From contig NZ_CP015102.1 in assembly GCF_002214485.1 (NCBI RefSeq), forward strand, positions 186,001 through 250,000: 64,000 nt of DNA, read 5' to 3'. Within the stretch, counting starts at the first letter, position 1; every line of letters starts with the position of its first letter. The translations under genes were made by a program, and so were the position numbers. The notes under the pieces were generated by a model. The model ran no database searches. It was not told where the DNA came from and saw nothing but the letters and a program-made list of their open reading frames with translations. Shown here in pieces: positions 1 through 7,868 of the stretch. Origin of the DNA: Thermococcus pacificus. GTDB lineage: Archaea > Methanobacteriota_B > Thermococci > Thermococcales > Thermococcaceae.

Positions 1-1178
1 AATCGCTTGTAGTCGAAGGTCTTGAGTGCCTCCCTAGCTATGATTTCCATTGCCTTAGCCTTCTTTTCGTTGGGGCAGGGGATTTTTGCCCTCAAAGTTA
101 CGTAGCGCGGGACTTCTCTGGCAAGCTCGCTGAGCGGGCCGAGTTTATCAACCATCTCCATAACAAGAGCGCCGGCGAAAATTCCGTCCGGAGTGAGGTT
201 CCACTGGGGGATTATCCACGTCCCGCTCGGCTCGCCGCCGAAGACGCCGCCGTGTCTGGCAAGTTCATCCGCAACCGCAACGTCCCCGACGCGCGTCCTG
301 ATGACTTCACCGCCGAGGGGCCTTACGTAGTCATCCAGCGCAAAGCCAGCATCAACCGTGGTGACGACTTTTCCCTTCCCGAACTTCCTCAGCATGTAGC
401 CCGCTATAAGAGAGAGCATCACCTCGTACTCGACGAAGTTGCCCCTGTCATCAACTACCCCAATCCTGTCAGCATCGCCGTCGTGGGCTATTCCAACGTC
501 AGCGTTCATCGCCTTCACTGTCTTCGCCAGAGCGGAAAGGCTTTTGGCGTTCGGCTCAAGCTCGCGAACGAAGAAGCCGCTTGGGTGGGAGTTGAGCGAG
601 ATGACTTTATTCCCAAGCTCGCGCTGGAGGTACGGGCTTATAATTGAACCAGCTCCATTGCCGGCGTCGAGGACGACGGTGTAGGAGCCGTCGAGGTGAA
701 CCATCTCAAGGGCCCTTTTGATGTACTCCTTTCTCGGGTCTGCCTTCCTAACCCTTCCGATTTCGTTCCAAGGAGCTTTTTTGAAGTTTCCGGAGTCGAT
801 TATCGCCTCAAGCTGAGCCTCCATCTCCGGCGTGTAGGCCATCCCGTTCGGCTGCCAGACCTTTATGCCGTTGTATTCCGGGGGATTGTGGGAGGCAGTT
901 ATCGTTACGCCCGCATCCGCCCCGTAGAGCCTTATCGCAAAGCCGGTTAGGGGAGTCGGAGCCAAACCGATGTCTATGACCTCTACTCCGACCGAGAGAA
1001 GCCCGCTTATTAGAGCGTTCTTCAGCATCTCACCGCTCGTTCTCGTGTCCTTTCCGACGACGACCGTTCCCCCGCCGAGGTAAGTTCCAAGGGCCTTTCC
1101 GACCCTCAAAGCCAGCTCAGGTGTGAGCTTTTCGTTTACGACCTCCCTGATGCCGCTGGTTCCGAAGTACTTTCCCAT
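1..1178 (-). CDS. Phosphomannomutase/phosphoglucomutase, 3' end outside window
   Basis: Alpha-D-phosphohexomutase that interconverts hexose 1- and 6-phosphates for sugar nucleotide and glycan synthesis. The first 392 residues are present; family members are about 450 aa, so the C-terminal domain runs off the left edge. Visible family marks: the phosphoserine loop TASHNP with Ser96, the metal loop DGDADR (233-238) and the sugar-binding loop GGEPSG (314-319). The ATG at 1176-1178 opens directly into the family start [11 protein letters not shown]. Mannose, glucose and glucosamine phosphate preferences cannot be separated from sequence here. The gene has its own short upstream region and is not obviously in an operon with the next minus-strand genes. 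Confidence 0.93.
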   Translation of the reverse strand, partial: MGKYFGTSGIREVVNEKLTPELALRVGKALGTYLGGGTVVVGKDTRTSGEMLKNALISGLLSVGVEVIDIGLAPTPLTGFAIRLYGADAGVTITASHNPPEYNGIKVWQPNGMAYTPEMEAQLEAIIDSGNFKKAPWNEIGRVRKADPRKEYIKRALEMVHLDGSYTVVLDAGNGAGSIISPYLQRELGNKVISLNSHPSGFFVRELEPNAKSLSALAKTVKAMNADVGIAHDGDADRIGVVDDRGNFVEYEVMLSLIAGYMLRKFGKGKVVTTVDAGFALDDYVRPLGGEVIRTRVGDVAVADELARHGGVFGGEPSGTWIIPQWNLTPDGIFAGALVMEMVDKLGPLSELAREVPRYVTLRAKIPCPNEKKAKAMEIIAREALKTFDYKR

Positions 1179-1257
1179 GATAACCACCCGTGAGAATTAT
1201 GTTTGGTGGTGAGACGGGAGAAATATAATCTTTTCCCAAACACAAAAAGGGAAAAAC

Positions 1258-1716
1258 TCAGAGGAGGCTGAAGCGCGGGGCCTTGACCTTTATGCCGAGG
1301 CCTTCAAGGGTCTTCTTCAGTTCCCTGATGTGAATCGTGGCGTCCCCTTCGTAGAACTTGTAGTTATTTCCCCCTTTGACCTCAATCTCACCCCTCTTCC
1401 CCGACTCAGAGTCGCCGCTCTTTATCTTGACTTCCTTGACTTCGCGAAGCGGTATCTCGAAGTTCTCCGGGCTCTCCTTCAGGATTTCCTCAGGCGACAT
1501 CTCGTAGTACTTGTTCCAGTGGCCGTAGGCACCGGCAACACCCTTGAGGAAGCCCTTAATGCCCCCTCCGGCCTCTTTCTTAATCTCCTTGGCGAGTTCC
1601 TTAGTCAGAAAGACCACTATCATCCTCTCGTTCGTTATGACGAGGCTCGCCCTGCTTTCCCTCATGAAGCCCCTCTTGTAGTCAAGATTGCCGACAACGT
1701 GGAGGACTTTCTCCAT
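1258..1716 (-). CDS. PH-like domain protein, function unknown
   Basis: Soluble 152-aa protein with no signal peptide or membrane segment. The N-terminal half has the pattern SLVITNERMIVVFL, resembling the beta-strand signature (tnkRl-like) of bacterial/archaeal PH-like domains such as those in SHOCT proteins; the assignment is by pattern only. A glycine-rich stretch (residues about 50-62) and a lysine-rich C-terminal beta-rich part follow. It is the last gene of a minus-strand run beginning at 6778 and starts 10 bases after the stop of the lipoprotein gene, so it is probably co-transcribed with it. The cellular role is unknown. Confidence 0.75.
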   Translation of the reverse strand: MEKVLHVVGNLDYKRGFMRESRASLVITNERMIVVFLTKELAKEIKKEAGGGIKGFLKGVAGAYGHWNKYYEMSPEEILKESPENFEIPLREVKEVKIKSGDSESGKRGEIEVKGGNNYKFYEGDATIHIRELKKTLEGLGIKVKAPRFSLL

Positions 1717-1726
1717 TTCCCTCGCC

Positions 1727-2437
1727 TCAGCTGGTGAACCTCGCTATCTCCTCCCCGCTCGGGTTCAGAACCCTGAGGACGAGGTTTCCGCCGAGCCTCT
1801 CGGAGAGGTCCGCAGCCATCTCCTGGTATATGCTCTCAGCGTCGCCTATCTCATCGGCACTGTTGAACGAACTCATGGCACCTATCGTGTATGGGTTGCT
1901 CCCGTCGATGAATATGTCCCACGGGCCGCTTCCCGCGACGGAAACCGCGTAGTCGAGAACCTTCTGAGCGTCGTCTTCACTAACACCTGCGTACCAGACG
2001 GTTATCCCGTTCGACTCGATGTAGGCGTATTTGCTCTCCGCCGAGAATATCTCCTCCTCATCGCCGTTCAGGAGCTTCAGCGTGACCTTTGCCCCGTTGA
2101 AAACATCCTGGGACATCTTGGAGGCCATTATTTTGACGTAGAAGGCCGTTTCCTTGTCGATGTCGCCCGCGCTCTCGTAGGGGGTCGTCACCGTTACTGT
2201 GTAGGAATCCCCACTCTTGGAGACGTAGACGTCAGTTTCCCCGTTTATCTGGAAGTTGTCGCGGACGAAGTTCAGAACTGCCTTAGCCTGGGAGAGCGAC
2301 ACATCGCCGGAGTAGTGAACGGTTACCTCGTTTATCGTGAGGGTCTTCTCCGTGCTCACGTTCGTGTCCGGGTTTTCACAGCCCGCCACGGTGACCAAGA
2401 GGGTCACCGCGAGCAGGGCAAAGATGAACTTTCTCAT
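1727..2437 (-). CDS. Secreted lipoprotein with an internal domain duplication
   Basis: 236-aa predicted lipoprotein: positively charged start, hydrophobic stretch, then the lipobox VTVAGC with Cys20, which would be the lipid-anchored residue. The mature part looks like two copies of one ~95-aa module: copy 1 begins NEVTVHYSGDVSLSQAKAVL, copy 2 begins NGITVWYAGVSEDDAQKVL, and both end in a strand ahead of an acidic segment followed by EEIFS / EEIARFTS. I chose the second ATG (2437) because GGAGGA lies 6 bases before it, while the first ATG (2443) touches the ribosome binding site. Part of the surface-protein gene run 6778-1258. I do not recognise the family. Confidence 0.75.
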   Translation of the reverse strand: MRKFIFALLAVTLLVTVAGCENPDTNVSTEKTLTINEVTVHYSGDVSLSQAKAVLNFVRDNFQINGETDVYVSKSGDSYTVTVTTPYESAGDIDKETAFYVKIMASKMSQDVFNGAKVTLKLLNGDEEEIFSAESKYAYIESNGITVWYAGVSEDDAQKVLDYAVSVAGSGPWDIFIDGSNPYTIGAMSSFNSADEIGDAESIYQEMAADLSERLGGNLVLRVLNPSGEEIARFTS

Positions 2438-2476
2438 ACTCATTCCTCCTTTTTCCGTATTGAAAAAACGAAAGGA

Positions 2477-2860
2477 TCACTTCTTCTCAAGCCTGTATAT
2501 GCCGACGCTGACCCTGTAGGAATCAACGTTCAGCGGGGCCTTGTACTCAACCCTGACCTGGAAAGGCTTGCTTGAGCCGTATATCATGCTGTTAGTTTCG
2601 GATTCGGTCAGAACGTTGTCCTTCTCGTCGAGTATTACTATCTTCTCCACCGTCCCCTCACTGCTCGCGTTGATGTAGTATTTGCCCGCGGGAAGGACGT
2701 GCGAGAGGTAGAAGACGTCGCCGCTCACCGTTTCGGTCTTGACCTCGACGGGCACCTTATCGTAGGTGTTGAGATAATAGTACTGCATGCCGAAGATACC
2801 CACTGCGCCTATGAACAGGAGCAGGAAAAAGCCAACGACCAGTTTTTTGATGAGTCCCAT
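2477..2860 (-). CDS. Single-pass membrane-anchored protein, unknown
   Basis: 127 aa. One N-terminal membrane segment (about residues 5-27, KKLVVGFFLLLFIGAVGIFG) is followed by a beta-rich extracytoplasmic domain of ~100 residues with no recognised motif. The fold resembles many small archaeal cell-surface domains, but no family can be named. The gene lies between the frameshifted mini-gene (2865-2995) and the lipoprotein gene (start 2437) in the minus-strand surface operon; GGTGAT just upstream of the ATG at 2860 is a good ribosome binding site and includes the stop of the preceding mini-gene. Confidence 0.72.
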   Translation of the reverse strand: MGLIKKLVVGFFLLLFIGAVGIFGMQYYYLNTYDKVPVEVKTETVSGDVFYLSHVLPAGKYYINASSEGTVEKIVILDEKDNVLTESETNSMIYGSSKPFQVRVEYKAPLNVDSYRVSVGIYRLEKK

Positions 2861-2864
2861 ACTA

Positions 2865-2995
2865 TCACCTTCCGGCGGCTATCCACTTTACCAGCCGCCA
2901 CACCGCCCAGAGAACTAAGGCGAGGATGGCCAAAAAATGAAAAACCCAAGGAGCGGCCCGAAAACGTGGAAGCCCGTGAGGGGTTCGCCCTCCAT
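2865..2995 (-). pseudogene. Mini membrane protein (~43 aa) interrupted by a one-base frameshift
   Basis: ATG at 2995 overlaps the end of the upstream 416-aa gene (stop 2998-3000), with GAGG next to it. Read straight, the frame stops after 26 codons (MEGEPLTGFHVFGPLL then FFIFWPSSP). Adding a single T in the six-T run (plus-strand A run, 2932-2937) or the nearby five-T run restores one frame that reads LAILALVLWAVWRLVKWIAAGR and stops at 2865-2867, a clean transmembrane helix ending just before the next gene's ribosome binding site. The repaired protein would be 43 aa. A sequencing/assembly error, a real disabling mutation, or slippage during expression could each explain it; the sequence alone cannot decide. 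Confidence 0.6.
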
Positions 2996-2997
2996 CC

Positions 2998-4248
2998 TCA
3001 GCCCTCCACGTTCCTGTATGCTATCGTTATCCTGTGAGAGCAGTCGCCGGTCTTCTCGTGGCTCACGAGGGCGAAGACGGTGTAGGTTCCGTCCGAGTTT
3101 TTATTGACATAAACGTGGCCGGCCTTTACCTCCTCGCCCACTTCACTGCTCGGATAGCCCGAGGAGGGAATGTCGTTTATGGTAACTTCATCCAAGCTCA
3201 TCTCGCCGATGTCAACGTAGTGGCCGAGCAGGGCGGGATAGTCGACGCACCAGGGTTCGGCGGAGAGATCAACGTCCTCCCAGCCGCTAGTCCAGCTCGC
3301 TTTGACCTCGCCGGTCGAGAACTTGACCGCCATGGCCCCGTCGGTGTCGAGCGTTACCCTATGGATTTTCCCGAGCGTCCCAGTTACCGGGCCCGAGGAT
3401 GAGGTCGTTGAGGACGAGAATGACTCGTAGCACTCCCTCGCTTTCAGGTAGATGTCGTAGGCCCTCTTAGCTTCGTCGCTCGACGACTGGTTCTCAGCCA
3501 TTAGCTGTGTCACGTTGTTGTAGGCCTGCACGTAGAGCCTGTAGGCGTCTTCCTCGTTGTCGGGGCAGGAGAAGCCGGCTGCGCCGGTTCCGGAGGTGTT
3601 TCTGCTCTCCGGAGGGGCGAAGGTCACGTTGGTCTGGAACTCGTCGAAGACCCCGTCGAAGTTGTAGTCGTGGAGATCAGGGTTCCCATCGTAGTCAACG
3701 TCTCTCTCGTCTATGACGCCGTCTGAGTTCAAATCCCATGCGTCGACTTTCCCGTCGCCGTTGGTGTCGTAGACGTCGGGGATCCCGTCACCGGTAACGT
3801 CCCACGAGTAGGAGGAGACGCCGTTGAAGGTCGTCTTCCACGTGTCGGTCTTCCCGTTGTAGTCCTCGTCGAGGTAGGCAGTATCGTAGTTCCCGTCGCC
3901 CGTTGTGTCCATGTACACCGCATCGATCTTTCCGTCCTTGTTCCTGTCGGCGAAGAGAATGTAGCTCGAATTAACCGGCACGGCCGCGAAGTTGTCTCCT
4001 ATGTAAACCTCCGGGGAGCCAGTGGTGTTGTTCGCGACCCAGCCGGTCCCTCCGAAGCTTCCTCCGCTCCCTGCCCCGGTCTGAGTTTCGGTCTGAGTCC
4101 CCCTACCGGAATCTCCCCCGGAACCAGGGGAGCCGTTTCTGAAGTCGTCGACCCCCCGGGTGAGGTCGTCTATTATGTGGGGGTTCGTGTAGTAGACGTA
4201 AAGCCCTATAAGTAGCAGGAGAACGATTAAGACGGTGAGTTTACCCAT
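2998..4248 (-). CDS. Anchored extracellular protein with calcium-loop repeats
   Basis: 416 aa. An N-terminal membrane helix (residues ~4-20) is followed by a low-complexity Gly/Ser/Thr linker (40-78) and then about eight Asp-rich loops between residues 101 and 202, for example DRNKDGKID (101-109), DTNGDGKVD (161-169), DLNSDGVID (172-180) and DYNFDGVFD (194-202). These match the DxDxDG calcium-binding loops of EF-hand/dockerin/thrombospondin-3 type repeats. A helical segment with paired cysteines (around 230-275) and a beta-rich C-terminal domain follow. It starts inside the last codons of the 845-aa gene (8-base overlap), so translation is probably coupled. Likely a calcium-stabilised cell-surface protein; its partner or ligand is unknown. 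Confidence 0.82.
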   Translation of the reverse strand: MGKLTVLIVLLLLIGLYVYYTNPHIIDDLTRGVDDFRNGSPGSGGDSGRGTQTETQTGAGSGGSFGGTGWVANNTTGSPEVYIGDNFAAVPVNSSYILFADRNKDGKIDAVYMDTTGDGNYDTAYLDEDYNGKTDTWKTTFNGVSSYSWDVTGDGIPDVYDTNGDGKVDAWDLNSDGVIDERDVDYDGNPDLHDYNFDGVFDEFQTNVTFAPPESRNTSGTGAAGFSCPDNEEDAYRLYVQAYNNVTQLMAENQSSSDEAKRAYDIYLKARECYESFSSSTTSSSGPVTGTLGKIHRVTLDTDGAMAVKFSTGEVKASWTSGWEDVDLSAEPWCVDYPALLGHYVDIGEMSLDEVTINDIPSSGYPSSEVGEEVKAGHVYVNKNSDGTYTVFALVSHEKTGDCSHRITIAYRNVEG

Positions 4249-6778
4249 TGGTCCCCACCTCCACGAAGTTCGGTGAGCTCAGCCAACCGCCATCAACGCG
4301 CCTGAACTTCTTGCCGGTCTCGTAGTCCTCGTAGACTCCCGGTATAGCTGTTTCGTGGAGGACGTAGCCGTTCCAGGTGAACCATCCCTGGTTGCGCTCC
4401 TCTATCTTCTTCCTGAGGTTTACGATGGCACCCAAAGTAGCGTCCGCCATGTTGCCGAAGTAGCCCGTCGGGTCGAGGAGCTTTCCTATCTTCGTCGCCC
4501 CGTCGAGGACGATTATCGAGACTTTAGTGTTCTCGGGCAGGTTCATTTTCTGAAGCTCCCTCGCCTGGTCCATCAAGGCCTTCGCGTCGAGGGCAACGAG
4601 ATAGACGGTTGCGGGCGTTCTGAGCATCTTCACCTTGGCGTTCCCCTTGAATTTCACGGTGTCTCCAACTTTCTCAAAGTTAGAAGCTACGAAGTGCGCC
4701 CAATCGATTGCTCCTCCAGAACCGTACTGGCCGCCGACGAGCCACTGCGGCGGCTCTATTACGCCGGTTATTATCGCGTTGGTAATCGCGGTTCTCTCGG
4801 CCACGCTCTGGGCGTTCCTGTATATGAAGTCCTTCATCTTGATGTCGCGCATTATCGGGTCGTAGCGGTACTCCTCCGCTATAAGCCTGAGCTGGTGCCT
4901 CTTCTCTGGGTCGTCCTTGAAGATGCTCAGGTAGCTGTTTATCTTCTGGTTGGCGTAGACCTTGGCCTCCATGTAGTCGTTCATCTCCTTGACCATCCTG
5001 TCCGGATCGTCTTTGTAATTGTCGTGGAGTTCGTGGAGGTGGTCGATGTAAATCTCGTAGACGGACTTCATCTCCGGGGAGACCTCCATCATCTTCTGGA
5101 TGTAGGATATGTGCCTGTTCATTAGCGATTCCGCCCACTCAAGCTTCTTCTGCTGGATGCAGGCGTCGCAGGCCGCTATGTCAGGGTCGTCGCAGTCAAC
5201 CAGGCCGTCGAGGTCGTTGTCGATGTTGTCTCCTGGAACCTCTTTGGAGACGAAGCTGACCCTTACGGAGTCAGATGCGAGGAGCTTCCTGGTGCCGTTC
5301 ACCGTGCCGTAGAGGTCAACCCTGACCGTTCCGCCCTTCACCGTCGGGTCGCTTACATCTATGATGTCCGCGATGGTGCCTCCCATAACAGCTTCGCGCT
5401 TTTTGGAGCCATCCGGGAGTGTTACAACCGCGTAGAGATCCTTAGCGCCGCTCCCATTCACGTCAGCCAGGAGGGACATCGTGAAGTAGCCGTCGAAGAT
5501 CTGCTTGAGCGTTGCCCCGTTCCGGGGGGCGGTTATCTTCACGGAGTAGCCGGGTGAACCTGCCTGGGAATCTTTGGGGACGAACGTCCAGCTCACCTCG
5601 GCAGTTGCACTACCGTCGCCGTCGTTGACGTTTACCGCCACGCAGAAGGGTCCTTCCTTGAGCTTTCCGGGCGGGATGTAAACCTGGACAACGACGCCCC
5701 CGGAGGCGTTGGTGACCCAGCCGGCGTAGGTGTAGGCAAGCGTCCTGTTCGGAGAGTTGGCAGCGAAGGAGTAGAACTCCATGATGTCGTTGAACACCAT
5801 CGCACCCCCGCTCGCAGGTCCGCCGGGCCCTGAGTAGGAGAAGGAGTAGGAATTAACGTTCGCGTTCTCGTCAAAGGTGTGGAACATGAAGGTGAGCTTC
5901 ACCCCGTTCTTCACGTCCTCCTCGGTGAAGGGAACATTTCCGAGGTAGCCGGGCTTGACGTCAACGCCGTTCCCCGATTCATCAATTATGGTCACTTTGG
6001 TCACCTGGGGTGGAGAGGGCGAGGACTTTATATGGTTCAGAACCGCGTTGAGAACGTTCCTCGAGAGCACGCCGCCGAGGGACTTGCCCATGACCCCGAT
6101 CTTGGAGGGGTCTATCGATGATTCGTAGGAATCATACTCCTCCGCCAGGAATGTCTCATCACAGACGGTTCTGTTGAACTCGTCCGGGTAGCACACAATC
6201 TGGGCAAACTCATCGTGGGGGTCATCCACGGTCAGGGACTTCCAGTGGCCGAAGACCTCTACAACGACCACGTAGTTGTTGAAAACCGCGTAGCGGATAT
6301 ACGCAAACTTCGGGTTCAACTTGATGGACCTGTTCTCAACCCGCGAGCTTATGAGCTGGCCGTTCTTGCTCACGGTGCTGTTGAGGATGATCACGTGGTT
6401 CTCCTGGAAGAAGTAGAATTCAGTGCTGTTGCTTTTGCTCTTCATGAGTGCGTCTTCAACATACATGTTGAGGTAACTTTCCGCGGTGATGATTGACTTC
6501 AACCGCCAGCTACTCAGGTGGTAGTCCATGTTGTCAGTCTCGGACGGGGGATACCGGACCATCCAGGTGTAAACCTCGTAGTCGATGTCCCCGTACGTTC
6601 CGTTCCCGTAAACCAGTACGTACTCCCCCCCGTCCTGCGAAGTCCCCCGGCCACTGCTGACGACGTTCACCCCCGTCCCTGACAGACTCGGGGGAGAAAG
6701 GGCCAGCGCGTAAAAGGCAGTGGAGCCGATAAGGAAGAGGGTAAATGCTATACTCCAAAGGATTTTGTTATTTCCCAC
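4241..6778 (-). CDS. Large secreted protein of unknown function
   Basis: 845 aa with an N-terminal hydrophobic signal/anchor (ILWSIAFTLFLIGSTAFYALA) and no C-terminal anchor. The middle part holds Ig-like beta regions; near residues 535-555 an Asp-rich loop (DNIDNDLDGLVDCDDPD) followed by CDAC resembles calcium loops of the MopE type; a long helical region (~555-680) and a mixed C-terminal domain follow. I chose the GTG at 6778 because GGAGG lies 8 bases upstream; an ATG at 6811 would add 11 residues but has no ribosome binding site and would place RFLPEKEAR before the signal. First gene of the surface operon. No enzyme motif is visible; the function is unknown. Confidence 0.8.
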   Translation of the reverse strand: MGNNKILWSIAFTLFLIGSTAFYALALSPPSLSGTGVNVVSSGRGTSQDGGEYVLVYGNGTYGDIDYEVYTWMVRYPPSETDNMDYHLSSWRLKSIITAESYLNMYVEDALMKSKSNSTEFYFFQENHVIILNSTVSKNGQLISSRVENRSIKLNPKFAYIRYAVFNNYVVVVEVFGHWKSLTVDDPHDEFAQIVCYPDEFNRTVCDETFLAEEYDSYESSIDPSKIGVMGKSLGGVLSRNVLNAVLNHIKSSPSPPQVTKVTIIDESGNGVDVKPGYLGNVPFTEEDVKNGVKLTFMFHTFDENANVNSYSFSYSGPGGPASGGAMVFNDIMEFYSFAANSPNRTLAYTYAGWVTNASGGVVVQVYIPPGKLKEGPFCVAVNVNDGDGSATAEVSWTFVPKDSQAGSPGYSVKITAPRNGATLKQIFDGYFTMSLLADVNGSGAKDLYAVVTLPDGSKKREAVMGGTIADIIDVSDPTVKGGTVRVDLYGTVNGTRKLLASDSVRVSFVSKEVPGDNIDNDLDGLVDCDDPDIAACDACIQQKKLEWAESLMNRHISYIQKMMEVSPEMKSVYEIYIDHLHELHDNYKDDPDRMVKEMNDYMEAKVYANQKINSYLSIFKDDPEKRHQLRLIAEEYRYDPIMRDIKMKDFIYRNAQSVAERTAITNAIITGVIEPPQWLVGGQYGSGGAIDWAHFVASNFEKVGDTVKFKGNAKVKMLRTPATVYLVALDAKALMDQARELQKMNLPENTKVSIIVLDGATKIGKLLDPTGYFGNMADATLGAIVNLRKKIEERNQGWFTWNGYVLHETAIPGVYEDYETGKKFRRVDGGWLSSPNFVEVGTNG

Positions 6779-6780
6779 AC

Positions 6781-6820
6781 ATCTCGCCTCCTTTTCCGGG
6801 AGAAACCGCAAAGGCGAGAT
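6781..6820 (-). promoter_or_regulatory. Leader hairpin that includes the ribosome binding site
   Basis: In the leader of the surface operon, ATCTCGCCT (6781-6789 on the plus strand) is the exact reverse complement of AGGCGAGAT (6812-6820). On the transcript the downstream arm contains GGAGGCGAG, the ribosome binding site for the GTG at 6778. Folding would hide the site. Further upstream in the same leader, CCGTG/CACGG and GGGAGT/ACTCCC can also pair (about 6838-6868). Translational control or a thermosensor-like element is an inference. Confidence 0.45.
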
Positions 6821-6919
6821 AGAGCACCGACTACCAGTGGCCGTGGGAGTTACAAGCCCTCACGGACTCCCGTCGAAATCCATCTCGCGAAAAAGAAAAG
6901 CGGGATGGTCTTATCATAG

Positions 6920-6941
6920 TATTACGCACTCATGAGTAATA
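6920..6941. promoter_or_regulatory. Palindromic site in the upstream region of the surface operon
   Basis: TATTAC at 6920-6925 is mirrored by GTAATA at 6936-6941 with 10 bases between, and ACTCATGAGT (6928-6937) is a perfect 10-base palindrome inside it. It lies about 140-160 bases upstream of the GTG at 6778 and next to the only TATA-like sequence there, so it could be an operator. No regulator is known for it. Confidence 0.35.
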
Positions 6942-6992
6942 AGACTTTCGGAAAAGAAAATTCGGATAAAATTAATGTAAAATGCCGAAGCT

Positions 6993-7769
6993 TCATTCCC
7001 GAAGTTCTTTCGCCAGCTCGACCAGTTTTCTTGCCCGCTCAAGAGAAACTTCGTTTTCGACCTTTCCATCCCGCTTGATCCACGTCCCCACTATGAAGCC
7101 GTCCGCGTACTCCCACAGCTCAGGAAGGTTGTCGTATGTGGTTCCTGAGCCGACCACAACCGGAACCGGTGAAATCCTCTTAGCTAAAGCCAGCTTTTCC
7201 AGATCGACGGGTTTTCCGGTTGCCTTTCCGCTGACGACGACGGCATCGGCTAAACCTCTCTCAACAGTGTCCATCAGGGAATCCTCGAAGTCCCCGAAGT
7301 GAACGGCGTGCTTGACGTGGACGTCGGCGAAGACCCGGATTTTGCTTGGGAGGAGTTTTCTGAGCTTTGCAAGCTCGTGGGCGATGCCCTCTACAATTCC
7401 CTGGTCCGTATAAGCCACACCGCTCAGCACGTTCACCCTTATGAAGTCAGCCTTTACGGCGTAGGCTATCGAGTAAGCGGCGATGCCATCATTGCGGAGG
7501 ACGTTTATCCCGAGTGGAAGGCTGATTTCGTCTCGGATTTCCTTAACTACTGCCGTGAAAGCCGCAACCGTCGTCTTGTCAACGTACTTTGGGAATGGAA
7601 CGTCACCGAAGTTCTCGACCATAACCGCGTCGAAGCCGGCTTTTTCAATCGTTTTCGCGTCCCTCAGTGCGGCTTCAATTACCCCATCAAGGTCGCCGTC
7701 GTAGAGGTAGGAGCCAGGTAAGGGCTTTAAGTGAACCATCCCTATGAGGGGCTTTCTCTCAAAGTCCAT
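6993..7769 (-). CDS. BtpA/SgcQ family TIM-barrel protein
   Basis: 258 aa, full length for the BtpA family (named after a cyanobacterial photosystem I biogenesis factor; archaeal members have no photosystem and unknown substrates). Family marks: start KPLIGMVHLKPLPGS, then AGFDAVMVENFGDVPF, ADVHVKHA, and the phosphate-binding-like GSGTTYDNLPE near the end, all typical of this (beta/alpha)8 group related to the HisA/TrpC type barrels. GGTGATGTT precedes the ATG. The gene stands alone, divergent from the PH/SHOCT gene at 7869. The real reaction in archaea is not established. Confidence 0.82.
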   Translation of the reverse strand: MDFERKPLIGMVHLKPLPGSYLYDGDLDGVIEAALRDAKTIEKAGFDAVMVENFGDVPFPKYVDKTTVAAFTAVVKEIRDEISLPLGINVLRNDGIAAYSIAYAVKADFIRVNVLSGVAYTDQGIVEGIAHELAKLRKLLPSKIRVFADVHVKHAVHFGDFEDSLMDTVERGLADAVVVSGKATGKPVDLEKLALAKRISPVPVVVGSGTTYDNLPELWEYADGFIVGTWIKRDGKVENEVSLERARKLVELAKELRE

Positions 7770-7868
7770 AACATCACCTTGGAGTGTCTATGAGTTTGGC
7801 GTTAAGAGGTTTCTGGCAGGGAAAGGGTGATATACAACCTCCGACTAATTATCTCTAAGGTGATTAAT

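Noticed and set aside
7827-7868. ATG at 7827 as start of the PH/SHOCT gene, and GTGATA at 7838 as part of a TGM
   Set aside because: The ribosome binding site AAGGTGA points to the GTG at 7869, and no TATCAC half-site lies at the required spacing.
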